33,451 nucleotides of DNA from the NCBI GenBank assembly GCA_019423635.1, contig JAHZBA010000032.1, positions 1-33,451 on the forward strand, in the 5' to 3' direction. Positions 22,034-29,551 of the stretch are shown in pieces; the stretch's first letter is position 1; each line of letters begins with the position of its first letter. The notes beneath the pieces were generated by a model. The model saw only the letters and a list, made by a program, of their open reading frames with translations, did no database searches and was not told the DNA's origin. This stretch comes from Clostridiales bacterium (GTDB taxonomy: Bacteria > Bacillota > Clostridia > Oscillospirales > Oscillospiraceae). The position numbers and the translations under genes are program-made.

Positions 22034-23215
22034 TCACATCACGCCTTTTTCCCTGTACTCCCGGACCTGCTCCTCCGTGAGACCGAAGATCTCCGCGTTG
22101 TGCTGTCCCAGCAGCGGGGAGGAGAACTCCACGGTGCCCGGCGTCTCGGAGAGCTTGATGACGCAGCCCTGGAAATACTGGTCGCCGGCGGTGGGATGCT
22201 CACAGTGGACCATCATCTCCCGGGCCTGGATGTGAGGGTGCTCAATGGCCTCCTTCACGTTCAGCACCGGGCCGCAGGGGATGCCGGCCTCGTCCATGAT
22301 GGCCTCGATCTCCTTTTTCGTGTAGTCCTTGCACCAGCCCTGGATCACCTCCTGGAGGGCGGGAATGTAGTACTTCCGCCGCTCCTCATTGGTGCTGAAC
22401 CGGGGGTCCTCCAGCAGCTCCTCGTGGTGGATCGTCTCACAGAACGTCTTGAAGAGCTTGTTGTTGCCCACACCCAGGGCCACAAACCCGTCCTTGCAGT
22501 CAAAGATGTCGAAGGGGGAGATGGAGGGGTCCACGTTGCCGTTGCGCTCCGGGATGAAGCCGCCCACGGTGTAGTTGACAATGGCGTTTTCCAGCAGGCT
22601 GAAGATGGTGTCGAACATGGCCACGTCCACCTGCTGGCCCTCCCCGGTGACATCCCGGTGATGCAGGGCCAGCAGCACGCCCACGGTCAGGTAGATGCCC
22701 GCCACGTGGTCCGCAACGGACGGTCCCACTTTCACGGGATTGGTGTCCTTGAAGCCCGTGAGGTTCACCATGCCGCCCATGGCCTGGGCCACGATGTCAT
22801 AGCAGGGCCGGTAGGTGATGGGCCCGTACTGGCCGAAGCCGGAACCGGAGGCGTAGATGATCCTGGGATTGATCTTCCGGACGGTCTCATAGTCGATCTT
22901 CAGCTTCTTGGTGACGCCGCCCCGGTAGTTCTCCACCAGGATGTCCGCGTCCTTCACCAGATCGTAGAACAGCTGGAGGCCCTCGGGGCTCTTGAGGTTC
23001 AACGTGGCCCCCTTCTTGTTGCGGTTGACGTAGTTGTAGAAGCCGCTCTCGCCGCTCTTTTCGTCAATGGGCCCCCAGAAGCGGCACTGCTCGCCGCCGA
23101 TGGGCTCAATTTTCAATACTGTCGCGCCGTAGTCCGCCAGCATCATGGTGCAGAAAGGACCGTTCAGCGCAGTCGTCAGGTCCACGACCTTCAGACCCTC
23201 CAAAGCTTTTTTCAT
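22034..23215 (-). CDS. Family III CoA-transferase (CaiB/BaiF type)
   Basis: A 393-residue class III CoA-transferase. The start is the ATG at 23215 (MKKALEGLKVVDLTTALNGP) behind GGAAGGAG; an upstream in-frame extension would translate a repeat. Family motifs are GPFCTMMLADYGATVLKIE, NRNKKGATLNLKSPEG, LVENYRGG and VGPSVADHVAGIYLTVG, in which Asp169 matches the catalytic aspartate that forms the CoA-linked intermediate. These enzymes move CoA between carboxylic acids without ATP. Between the lyase pair and Etf genes its probable job is to charge beta-alanine (or 3-aminoisobutyrate) from propionyl-CoA or acetyl-CoA. The assigned substrate is inference; carnitine-type or oxalate-type acceptors are not suggested by the context. 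Confidence 0.88.
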   Translation of the reverse strand: MKKALEGLKVVDLTTALNGPFCTMMLADYGATVLKIEPIGGEQCRFWGPIDEKSGESGFYNYVNRNKKGATLNLKSPEGLQLFYDLVKDADILVENYRGGVTKKLKIDYETVRKINPRIIYASGSGFGQYGPITYRPCYDIVAQAMGGMVNLTGFKDTNPVKVGPSVADHVAGIYLTVGVLLALHHRDVTGEGQQVDVAMFDTIFSLLENAIVNYTVGGFIPERNGNVDPSISPFDIFDCKDGFVALGVGNNKLFKTFCETIHHEELLEDPRFSTNEERRKYYIPALQEVIQGWCKDYTKKEIEAIMDEAGIPCGPVLNVKEAIEHPHIQAREMMVHCEHPTAGDQYFQGCVIKLSETPGTVEFSSPLLGQHNAEIFGLTEEQVREYREKGVM

Positions 23216-23249
23216 ATTCTCTGCTCCTTCCAAAACCCTTTGCAGATAA

Positions 23250-23378
23250 ATTAGGAATGAGGAGTTAGGAATTAGGAATTGTGCCTTCCGGACAGCGCGC
23301 TCTCGATTCGCATCCGGAATCAGAGGCTGAGGACAGGCTTTCATCAAAATTCCCAATTCCTCATTCCTGATTCCTAAT
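23250..23378. repeat. TTAGGAAT-type inverted repeat, copy 1
   Basis: Left arm ATTAGGAATGAGGAGTTAGG and onward (from 23250), right arm AATTCCTCATTCCTGATTCC and onward to 23378, enclosing about 65 bp. A second copy lies at 27388-27467. Each sits about 35 bp before a start codon on the minus strand (the CoA-transferase here). Confidence 0.8.
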
Positions 23379-23400
23379 GGATCTCCTGCCTCCTATCTCA

Positions 23401-24534
23401 TCACTCCGCCTTGGCCTGTTTGACGGCCTCAATCATCAGGGGAACAATCTTGAAGAGGTCTCCCACCAGGCCGTAGTCGGCGATATCGAACATGGGGGCC
23501 CGCTCGTCCTTGTTCACGGCCACGATCAGCTCGGAATCCTGCATCCCGGCCTTGTGCTGGATGGCGCCGGAGATGCCCAGGGCGAAGTAGATCTTGGGGT
23601 GCACGGTCTTGCCGGTCTGGCCCACCTGATGGTCGGGGGGCAGCCAGCCGGAGTCGATGACGGCGCGGGAGCCGCCCACCACGGCGTTGTTCAGCTCAGC
23701 GGCCAGCTCCTGGGCCAGCTTGATGCCGCCCTCGACATCCTTGCTGATGCCGCGGCCCACGGACACCACGATCTCCGCGCCGATGAGGTCCACCTGCTTC
23801 TTGGTCTCCTTGACGATCTCCAGCACCTTGGCCTTCAGATCCTCCTCGCCCAGCTCCACAGCGCCCTTGACCACCTCGCAGGCGTCGGCCCTGGCCTGGT
23901 CGAAGGGGGCCTTCTTCATGACGCCGGGGCGGACCGTGGCCATGGCGGGACGGAAGCGGGGGCAGATGATGGTGGCCATCAGGTGGCCGCCGAAGGCGGG
24001 ACGGGTCATCTTCAGATCCTCGGAGACGTCCTTCTTCTCCCCCAGCACCATGGCGCTGCTGGTGGCGCTGATCTTCTCCTCGGTCAGCGTGGAGGCCTCC
24101 CGGAGGAACTCCTGGTAGTTGTTCATCTCCACGTCCAGGTGGGTGCAGTCGGCGCACAGGCCGGTGTGCAGGCGGGCGGCACACCGGGGCGCCAGATCCC
24201 GGCCGATGTTGGTGGCGCCCAGCAGGACCACCTCGGGCTTTTCGGCCATGACCACGTCGCAGACCACCTTGGCATAGGCGTCGGTGGTGTAGTTTTTCAG
24301 CAGGGGGTGGTCGCAGACGATGACCTTGTCGGCGCCGTAGCCGCCCAGGTCCTTCGCCAGGCCCTCCACGTTGTGGCCCAGCAGCAAGCCCACCAGACGG
24401 CCGCCGCGCTCGTCGGCCAGCTTCCGGCCCTCGGAGATCAGCTCCAGGGTCGTATTCATCATCACGCCCTCCCGCTGCTCGCAGAAGACCCAAATGTCCT
24501 TGAAGGCGCCGATATCAGCACTATTGAATCCCAT
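23401..24534 (-). CDS. etfA: Electron transfer flavoprotein, alpha subunit
   Basis: A 377-residue EtfA that with EtfB carries electrons to the acyl-CoA dehydrogenase. The N-terminal half (DIWVFCEQREGVMMNTTLEL) is the Etf alpha/beta fold; the C-terminal FAD domain is clear in VSVGRGISKDVEGGIKLA, VGGSRAVIDSGWLPPDHQVG, QTGKTVHPKIYFALGISGAI and QHKAGMQDSELIVAVNKDE. This is the distal FAD that swings towards the dehydrogenase. GGAGGAGA precedes the ATG, 18 bp after etfB. With a dehydrogenase encoded next to it, the complex could reduce an enoyl-CoA with NADH, with or without bifurcation to ferredoxin. Confidence 0.95.
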   Translation of the reverse strand: MGFNSADIGAFKDIWVFCEQREGVMMNTTLELISEGRKLADERGGRLVGLLLGHNVEGLAKDLGGYGADKVIVCDHPLLKNYTTDAYAKVVCDVVMAEKPEVVLLGATNIGRDLAPRCAARLHTGLCADCTHLDVEMNNYQEFLREASTLTEEKISATSSAMVLGEKKDVSEDLKMTRPAFGGHLMATIICPRFRPAMATVRPGVMKKAPFDQARADACEVVKGAVELGEEDLKAKVLEIVKETKKQVDLIGAEIVVSVGRGISKDVEGGIKLAQELAAELNNAVVGGSRAVIDSGWLPPDHQVGQTGKTVHPKIYFALGISGAIQHKAGMQDSELIVAVNKDERAPMFDIADYGLVGDLFKIVPLMIEAVKQAKAE

Positions 24535-24552
24535 GATTGACTCTCCTCCCTC

Positions 24553-25356
24553 TTAAATCAAGTGTTTTTTCCTGAGCCGGCTGGCGAGGTCCTCCACCAT
24601 CTCCTTGTCGGTGCCGGTCAGCATCACGCCCTGGCCCTTCTGGGGCGGGGTAAAGGAGGTGAGGATATTGGTGGGAGAGCCCTTGAGGCCGATGGTGTCG
24701 GGCTCGATCAGGGGCTCATCCTTCAAGGCCTCGTAGTCCAGCACGGTCATGGGCTTGGAGTAGCACTCCATGATGCCGCCCAGGGTCATGTAGCGGGGCT
24801 TGAGGTCCCGGTCCTTGATGCAGGTGATGAGGCAGGGGGTCTGGACCTCAATGGTCATGTAGCCGTCCTCCAGCATCCGCTTGACGGTCAGGGTGTCGCC
24901 GTCCTTTTTGATCTCGGCGGCGTAGGTCACCTGGGGCACGTTCAGCTTCTCGGCGATCTGGGGGCCCACCTGGGCGGTGTCGCCGTCGATGGCCTGGCGG
25001 CCGCAGAAGATGATGTCGTCCCTGCCCAGGCCCAGCTTGGAGATGCCGGCGGCGATGATCTGGGAGGTGGCGAAGGTATCGGAGCCGCCGAACTCCCGGC
25101 CGGAGATCAGCACGGCGTCGTCGGCGCCCATGGCGATGAGCTCACGGAGCATCCCCTCGGCGGGCGGGGGGCCCATGGTGACGGCGGTGACCTGGCAGCC
25201 GGTGGCGTCCTTGATCCGCAGGGCCTGCTCCATGGCGCTGAGGTCGTCGTGGTTGATGATGGCGGCCATGGAGGCGCGGTTCAGCGTGCCGTCCGGATTG
25301 ACGGCCACCTTGCCGGAGGTATCGGGAACTTGCTTGACGCAGACGTAAATTCTCAT
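24553..25356 (-). CDS. etfB: Electron transfer flavoprotein, beta subunit
   Basis: A 267-residue EtfB. It opens MRIYVCVKQVPDTSGKVAVN and contains INHDDLSAMEQALRIKD, VTMGPPPAEGMLRELIAMGA, DTFATSQIIAAG and IIFCGRQAIDGDTAQVGPQI, the nucleotide-binding segments kept in Etfs of anaerobic Clostridia that carry FAD rather than AMP in the beta subunit and bind NADH. That similarity makes an NADH-dependent, possibly bifurcating, Etf plausible. The gene lies 18 bp before etfA and 18 bp after the acyl-CoA dehydrogenase gene, one transcript. GGGGAG precedes the ATG at ten bases. Confidence 0.95.
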   Translation of the reverse strand: MRIYVCVKQVPDTSGKVAVNPDGTLNRASMAAIINHDDLSAMEQALRIKDATGCQVTAVTMGPPPAEGMLRELIAMGADDAVLISGREFGGSDTFATSQIIAAGISKLGLGRDDIIFCGRQAIDGDTAQVGPQIAEKLNVPQVTYAAEIKKDGDTLTVKRMLEDGYMTIEVQTPCLITCIKDRDLKPRYMTLGGIMECYSKPMTVLDYEALKDEPLIEPDTIGLKGSPTNILTSFTPPQKGQGVMLTGTDKEMVEDLASRLRKKHLI

Positions 25357-25374
25357 GACTCTTACACTCCCCTT

Positions 25375-26520
25375 TTATTTCTTCATGACTTCGCGGGCGA
25401 TGACGACCTTGTGGATCTCGGAGGTGCCCTCGTAGATCTCCGTGATCTTGGCGTCGCGGTACATCCGCTCCAGAGGATAGTCCTTCATGAAGCCGTAGCC
25501 GCCGTGAATCTGCATGGCCAGGTTCGTGACGAACCGGGCGTTCTCGGAGGCGTTGAGCTTGCACATGGCGGAGTACAGGGTGTAGGGCTGGCCGCTGTCC
25601 TGCATCCAGGCGGCCTTCTCCACCAGGGCCCGGGCGGCGGCGGTCTTGGTGGCCATGTCGGCGATGTACCACTGGATGCCCTGGAGGGCGCCGATGGGCT
25701 TGCCGAACTGGACGCGCTCGCCGGCGTACTTCACCGCCAGGTCAATGGCGCCCTCGGCCACGCCCACGGCCTGGGCGCCCACGCCGATGCGGGCCCCGTC
25801 CAGGGCCTCCATGGCGATGCGGAAGCCCTTGTTCTCCTTGCCCAGGAGGTTCTCCGCGGGCACGCGGCAGTCCTCAAACACCAGCTCCGCGGTCTCGGAC
25901 CCGGCGATGCCCATCTTGGACTCGATCTTGCCGATGCTGAAGCCCGGCATCCCCCGCTCCACGATGAACGCGGAGATGCCCTTGGTGCCAAGACCCGGGC
26001 TGGTCAGGGCGAAGACCACCAGCACGCCGGCTCGGCTGCCGCCGGTGATGAAGCACTTGGTGCCGTTGAGGACGTACTCGTTGGCGGCGGGATCAAAGAG
26101 GGCGGTGGTCTTGACACCGGCGGCGTCGGAGCCGGCGTTGGGCTCCGTGAGGGCGAAGGCGCCCAGCTCCCCGCCGGAGGTCAGCCGGGGCAGGTACTTC
26201 TTTTTCTGCTCCTCGGTGCCGTGCTTCAAGATGGCGTGGGGGCAGATCAGGTGAATGGACAGTGTGGCGGCGGAGGACATGCACTTTTTGGCAAACTCAC
26301 TGACGGCGATGACCTTTTCCATGCAGCCGCCGCCGCTGCCGCCGTACTCCTTGGGGATGCCGATGCCGGTGAGACCCACAGCGGCCATCTTCTTGAAGTT
26401 CTCCACGGGGAAGGTATGCGTCTGGTCGATCTCCTCGGCCATGGGCTCCAGCTCCGTTTCAGCGAACTGCTGGGCGAGCTTTTTGAGCATCTCCTGCTCT
26501 TTGGTCAATGCAAAATCCAT
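25375..26520 (-). CDS. Acyl-CoA dehydrogenase / enoyl-CoA reductase (candidate acryloyl-CoA reductase)
   Basis: A 381-residue FAD enzyme of the acyl-CoA dehydrogenase family. I start at the ATG at 26520 (MDFALTKEQEMLKKLAQQFA) eight bases after AAAGGA; nine upstream in-frame residues contain alternative ATGs without a good site. The helical N-domain, the middle strand domain (AFALTEPNAGSDAAGVKTTA and CFITGGSRAGVLVVFA) and the C-terminal domain with the catalytic-base segment ITEIYEGTSEIHKVVIAREV are intact. With EtfBA it would reduce an enoyl-CoA; the linked CoA-transferase and ammonia-lyase genes point to acryloyl-CoA to propionyl-CoA (or methacrylyl-CoA to isobutyryl-CoA). Butyryl-CoA dehydrogenase is the main alternative. 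First gene of its operon. Confidence 0.93.
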   Translation of the reverse strand: MDFALTKEQEMLKKLAQQFAETELEPMAEEIDQTHTFPVENFKKMAAVGLTGIGIPKEYGGSGGGCMEKVIAVSEFAKKCMSSAATLSIHLICPHAILKHGTEEQKKKYLPRLTSGGELGAFALTEPNAGSDAAGVKTTALFDPAANEYVLNGTKCFITGGSRAGVLVVFALTSPGLGTKGISAFIVERGMPGFSIGKIESKMGIAGSETAELVFEDCRVPAENLLGKENKGFRIAMEALDGARIGVGAQAVGVAEGAIDLAVKYAGERVQFGKPIGALQGIQWYIADMATKTAAARALVEKAAWMQDSGQPYTLYSAMCKLNASENARFVTNLAMQIHGGYGFMKDYPLERMYRDAKITEIYEGTSEIHKVVIAREVMKK

Positions 26521-26616
26521 TTCGTTCATCCTTTCATTCATTTTCATTCCATGGATTCGTCGGATTTCTCCGCCGCCGGCCGCCGTCGCCGCCGGGCAAA
26601 CGCTTCTATCTATGAT

Positions 26617-26647
26617 AATTTATCCCATCCTCTCGCTGGAAAGTCAA
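26617..26647 (-). promoter_or_regulatory. MerR-type promoter (19-bp spacer) of the CoA operon
   Basis: On the minus strand TTGACT (26642-26647) and TAAATT (26617-26622) are separated by the 19-bp spacer TTCCAGCGAGAGGATGGGA. The spacer starts with the same TTCCAGC as the pyrimidine-operon promoter at 19374-19404 and has TTCC-N7-GGAT at the same place. The leader to the ATG at 26520 is about 90 nt. Confidence 0.55.
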
Positions 26648-26790
26648 GATGCTCCGCAAAGAAAAATTTCGCTCCGCCGCCGCTCTTTTCCGCAAACTTT
26701 CCCCGCGAGAAACTTTCCCGCGGCACTCCCGGGCCAAACTGCTCCGCCCGCGGCGGGTTCCGCGGTCTTCCCAAGCCCTCCGGATTTGAA

Positions 26791-26845
26791 AAATCGCATA
26801 AAGCGGCGCCCGCCGAAAGACAAGGTCTCTCAGCGGACGCCGCTT
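26791..26845 (-). terminator. Terminator of the riboflavin operon
   Basis: On the minus strand AAGCGGCGTCCGCT (26832-26845) pairs with the GGCGGGCGCCGCTT arm (26800-26813) across an 18-base loop, followed by TATGCGATTTTTC. Confidence 0.7.
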
Positions 26846-26883
26846 CCTGCAAGCCCTCGGCCGGCAGACGCCTCCCTCCCCGG

Positions 26884-27351
26884 TTACTGCTCCAGCTCCC
26901 GGAGGAGATTCACCATCTCTATGGCGCCCTGGGCACACTCGGCGCCCTTGTTGCCGGCCTTGGTGCCGGCGCGCTCGATGGCCTGCTCAATGGTATCCGT
27001 GGTCAGCACGCCGAAGAGCACCGGAACGCCGCTGCTCAGCGACGCGGAGGCGACCCCCTTGGACACCTCGGCGCACACGTAGTCATAGTGGCTGGTGCTG
27101 CCCCGGATCACCGCCCCCAGGGCGATCACGGCGTCATAGCGCCCGCTCTTTGCCATTTTGGCGGCAGCCAAGGGAATCTCAAACGCCCCGGGCACCCAGG
27201 CAAGGGAGATGTCCTCCCCCCGCACGCCGTGGCGCAGCAGCCCGTCCTCGCAGCCGCTGAGGAGCCTGGAGACGATGAACTCGTTGAACCGCGCGGCCAC
27301 AATGCCCACCCTGATGCCCTCGGCAACCAGCTTGCCCTCATAAACCCTCAT
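26884..27351 (-). CDS. ribH: 6,7-dimethyl-8-ribityllumazine synthase
   Basis: A 155-residue lumazine synthase that joins 5-amino-6-ribitylaminouracil with 3,4-dihydroxy-2-butanone 4-phosphate. Active-site segments are ARFNEFIVSRLLSG, WVPGAFEIPLAAAKMA, ALGAVIRGSTSHYDYVCAEV and PVLFGVLTTDTIEQAIERAG, with the conserved arginine and histidine residues. The protein normally assembles into an icosahedral 60-mer or pentamer. It is the last gene of the operon; a TTAGGAAT-type repeat lies between it and ribBA, 37 bp before its ATG, and AGGAGG precedes the start. Confidence 0.96.
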   Translation of the reverse strand: MRVYEGKLVAEGIRVGIVAARFNEFIVSRLLSGCEDGLLRHGVRGEDISLAWVPGAFEIPLAAAKMAKSGRYDAVIALGAVIRGSTSHYDYVCAEVSKGVASASLSSGVPVLFGVLTTDTIEQAIERAGTKAGNKGAECAQGAIEMVNLLRELEQ

Positions 27352-27387
27352 ACTGTAGTCCTCCTGTTTCTCAAGTCTTATTTTTTC

Positions 27388-27467
27388 AATTAGGAATGAG
27401 GAATTAGGCGTTCGGAATTCCCCCGCAACGGAACAATTCCTAATTCCTCATCCCTAATTCCTAATTG
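27388..27467. repeat. TTAGGAAT-type inverted repeat, copy 2
   Basis: Left arm AATTAGGAATGAGGAATTAG (from 27388), right arm AATTCCTAATTCCTCATCCC and onward to 27467, with about 24 bp between. It is shorter but clearly kin to the copy at 23250-23378 and likewise ends about 37 bp before a minus-strand start (ribH). Confidence 0.8.
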
Positions 27468-27494
27468 TCTTCCGTCCGGATTCCGCGGCCGGTC

Positions 27495-28697
27495 TCAGTA
27501 GTGGATTAAGTGTCCCATCCGCCTCTGCTTGGTCCGCAGGTAGAACAGGTCCTCCTCCGTGGCGTCCATCTGAATCGGCACCCGCTCCGCGATCTCCAGG
27601 CCGAAGCCGGAGAGCTGATAGAGCTTGTCGGGGTTGTTGGTCAAAAGGCGCATGGTCCTCACCCCCAGGTCCCGGAGGATCTGGGCGCCCACCCAGTACT
27701 CCCGCAGATCCGGTGCAAAGCCCAGCTTCACATTGGCGTCCACCGTGTCCAGCCCCTGCTCCTGGAGGGCGTAGGCCTTGAGCTTGTTGATGAGGCCGAT
27801 GCCCCGGCCCTCCTGGCGCATGTAGAGGAGCACGCCCCGGCCCTCCTGTTCAATCTGCCCCAGGGCGGCGGCCAGCTGCTGGCCGCAGTCGCAGCGGCGG
27901 GAGCCGAACACATCCCCGGTGAGGCACTCGGAGTGGACCCGGCACAGCACGTCCCGTCCGTCCCCGATGTCCCCCTTCACCAGAGCCACGTGGTGCTCCC
28001 CGGTGAGGTCGTTGACATAGCCGCAGACCTGGAAGTCCCCGAACCGGGTGGGCAGGAAGGCGGAAGCCTCCTTCACCACGTGCTTGTCGTGGCGGCGGCA
28101 GTAGTCCTGGAGGGCCTTGATGGTGATGACCTTCAGCCCCCACTCCGCCGCCTTTTCCAGCAGCTCCGTGGTCCGCATCATGGTGCCGTCCTCCCGCATG
28201 ATCTCGCAGCAGAGGCCGCAGGGAGTCAGCCCTGCCAGGCGGCAGAGGTCCACCGTGGCCTCCGTGTGGCCGTTCCGGGTCAGCACCCCGCCCCGCCGGG
28301 CCGTCAGGGGGAACACGTGGCCGGGCCGGCGCAGGTCCTCCGGCCGGGTGGCCGGGTCCACGCACTTGCGGCAGGTGTAGCCCCGCTCCTGGGCGGAGAT
28401 GCCGGTGGTGGTGTCCACATGGTCAATGGAGACGGTGAAGGCGGTGGCGTGGTTGTCGGTGTTCACCTTCACCATCTGCTCCAGGCCCAGGCGGCCGGCC
28501 ACCTCCTCGCTCATGGGGGTGCAGATGAGGCCCTTGGCGTGGACCGCCATGAAGTTGACGTTCTCCGTGGTGGCGAACTGGGCGGCGCAGATCATGTCCC
28601 CCTCGTTCTCCCGGTCCGGGTCGTCGATGGAGATGATGATCCGGCCGGAGCGCAGCTCCTCCAGGGCCTCCTCCACGGTGCAGTAAGGGTGTTCCAT
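27495..28697 (-). CDS. ribBA: Bifunctional DHBP synthase / GTP cyclohydrolase II
   Basis: A 400-residue fusion catalysing the two entry reactions of riboflavin synthesis. The N-terminal half (1 to about 200) makes 3,4-dihydroxy-2-butanone 4-phosphate: IDDPDRENEGDMICAA, and the RNGHTEATVDLCRLAG site. The C-terminal half opens GTP: VHSECLTGDVFGSRRCDCG supplies the zinc cysteines and LYMRQEGRGIGLINKLKAY the catalytic region. The start is the ATG at 28697, seven bases after GGAGG; an upstream in-frame extension has no ribosome site. It follows ribE across a 206-bp gap with a palindromic repeat. Confidence 0.96.
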   Translation of the reverse strand: MEHPYCTVEEALEELRSGRIIISIDDPDRENEGDMICAAQFATTENVNFMAVHAKGLICTPMSEEVAGRLGLEQMVKVNTDNHATAFTVSIDHVDTTTGISAQERGYTCRKCVDPATRPEDLRRPGHVFPLTARRGGVLTRNGHTEATVDLCRLAGLTPCGLCCEIMREDGTMMRTTELLEKAAEWGLKVITIKALQDYCRRHDKHVVKEASAFLPTRFGDFQVCGYVNDLTGEHHVALVKGDIGDGRDVLCRVHSECLTGDVFGSRRCDCGQQLAAALGQIEQEGRGVLLYMRQEGRGIGLINKLKAYALQEQGLDTVDANVKLGFAPDLREYWVGAQILRDLGVRTMRLLTNNPDKLYQLSGFGLEIAERVPIQMDATEEDLFYLRTKQRRMGHLIHY

Positions 28698-28800
28698 GGT
28701 AATTCCTCCTTCTATCAGCTGTATTTTAAGTTTTCTGTCACAATCATCAAAATTCATGACGGTTATGATTCGTGACGGGCATATTCGCAATGGTCACGCT

Positions 28801-28895
28801 CCGTAGGGCGCGACGACCCGGCGCGCCGATACGGCCAGGTGCCGCGGACCGATACGGCCGCATACCGCGGCGTGCCCGGTGGTCACGCCCTACGG
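28801..28895. repeat. GTAGGGCG inverted repeat between ribE and ribBA
   Basis: CCGTAGGGCGCGAC at 28801-28814 is mirrored by GTCACGCCCTACGG at 28882-28895 with one mismatch. The inner part holds further GC-rich stems (CCGCGG). It is a larger relative of the GTAGGGG hairpin family. Confidence 0.6.
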
Positions 28896-28903
28896 CCGGT
28901 GCC

Positions 28904-29551
28904 TTAAAATCCGTTCTCCGCCAGAAACTCCCATGTCACGTCCGGCCCGGCGGGGGGCTCCTCCCGGGGCCGCAGCAGCTTTTCCACGTACTTTCCGATG
29001 AGATCCGTCTCCAGGTTCACCACGTCCCCCGGCCCCTTGCGGCCCAGGACGGTGATGGCGGCGGTGTGGGGGATCACCGAGACGGAAAAGCGGTCCGCCT
29101 CCACCGCGGCCACGGTCAGACTGATGCCGTCCACGGTGATGGAGCCCTTTTCCACCACATAGCGCAAAAGTGCCGGCGGGGCCTCCACCGTATACCACAC
29201 GGCAATGCCGTCCCGGCGGGTGGCCGCGATGGTTCCCACACCGTCGATATGGCCGGAGACGATGTGGCCTCCGAAGCGGCCGTCCGCCGCCATGGCCCGC
29301 TCCAGGTTCACCGGGCTGCCGGCGGTCAGAGTCCCCAGGGAGGAGCGGTTCAGCGTCTCGTGCATCACGTCGGCGGTGAAGCCGCCCTCCTCCCGGGCCG
29401 TGGCCGTGAGGCAGACCCCGTTCACCGCCACGCTGTCTCCGACCTTCAGATCCGACAGCACGATGGACGCCCCGATGGAGAGCACCGAGGCGTGCGCCCC
29501 CCGGCGGACCGCCCGGACGGTCCCCACCTCCTCAATGATCCCTGTAAACAT
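28904..29551 (-). CDS. ribE: Riboflavin synthase, alpha subunit
   Basis: A 215-residue enzyme that dismutates two lumazine molecules into riboflavin. It consists of two lumazine-binding repeats: MFTGIIEEVGTV with VGDSVAVNGVCLTAT in the first (to about residue 95) and GHIVSGHIDGVGTI with GSITVDGISLTV in the second. The start is the ATG at 29551, which lies inside the 3' end of ribD (20-bp overlap) with AAGGAGAG upstream, so translation is probably coupled. Motifs and length are normal. Confidence 0.96.
   Translation of the reverse strand: MFTGIIEEVGTVRAVRRGAHASVLSIGASIVLSDLKVGDSVAVNGVCLTATAREEGGFTADVMHETLNRSSLGTLTAGSPVNLERAMAADGRFGGHIVSGHIDGVGTIAATRRDGIAVWYTVEAPPALLRYVVEKGSITVDGISLTVAAVEADRFSVSVIPHTAAITVLGRKGPGDVVNLETDLIGKYVEKLLRPREEPPAGPDVTWEFLAENGF

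Larger units (their letters stand above)
26521..26883. other. Gap between the riboflavin and CoA operons
   Basis: This 363-bp gap holds the ribH terminator at 26800-26845 and the promoter at 26617-26647. The rest (26650-26790) is GC-rich sequence in which I see no gene. Confidence 0.6.

Noticed and set aside
21085..26520. Lysine-fermentation cluster
   Set aside because: Kal-like lyase, Etf and dehydrogenase genes would fit, but lysine aminomutases, the 3,5-diaminohexanoate dehydrogenase and the cleavage enzyme are missing, and pyrimidine genes are next door. Kept only as an alternative.
24562..27393. 943-codon plus-strand reading frame
   Set aside because: It is antisense to etfB, the acyl-CoA dehydrogenase and ribH; long antisense frames are a by-product of high GC and strong third-position bias.
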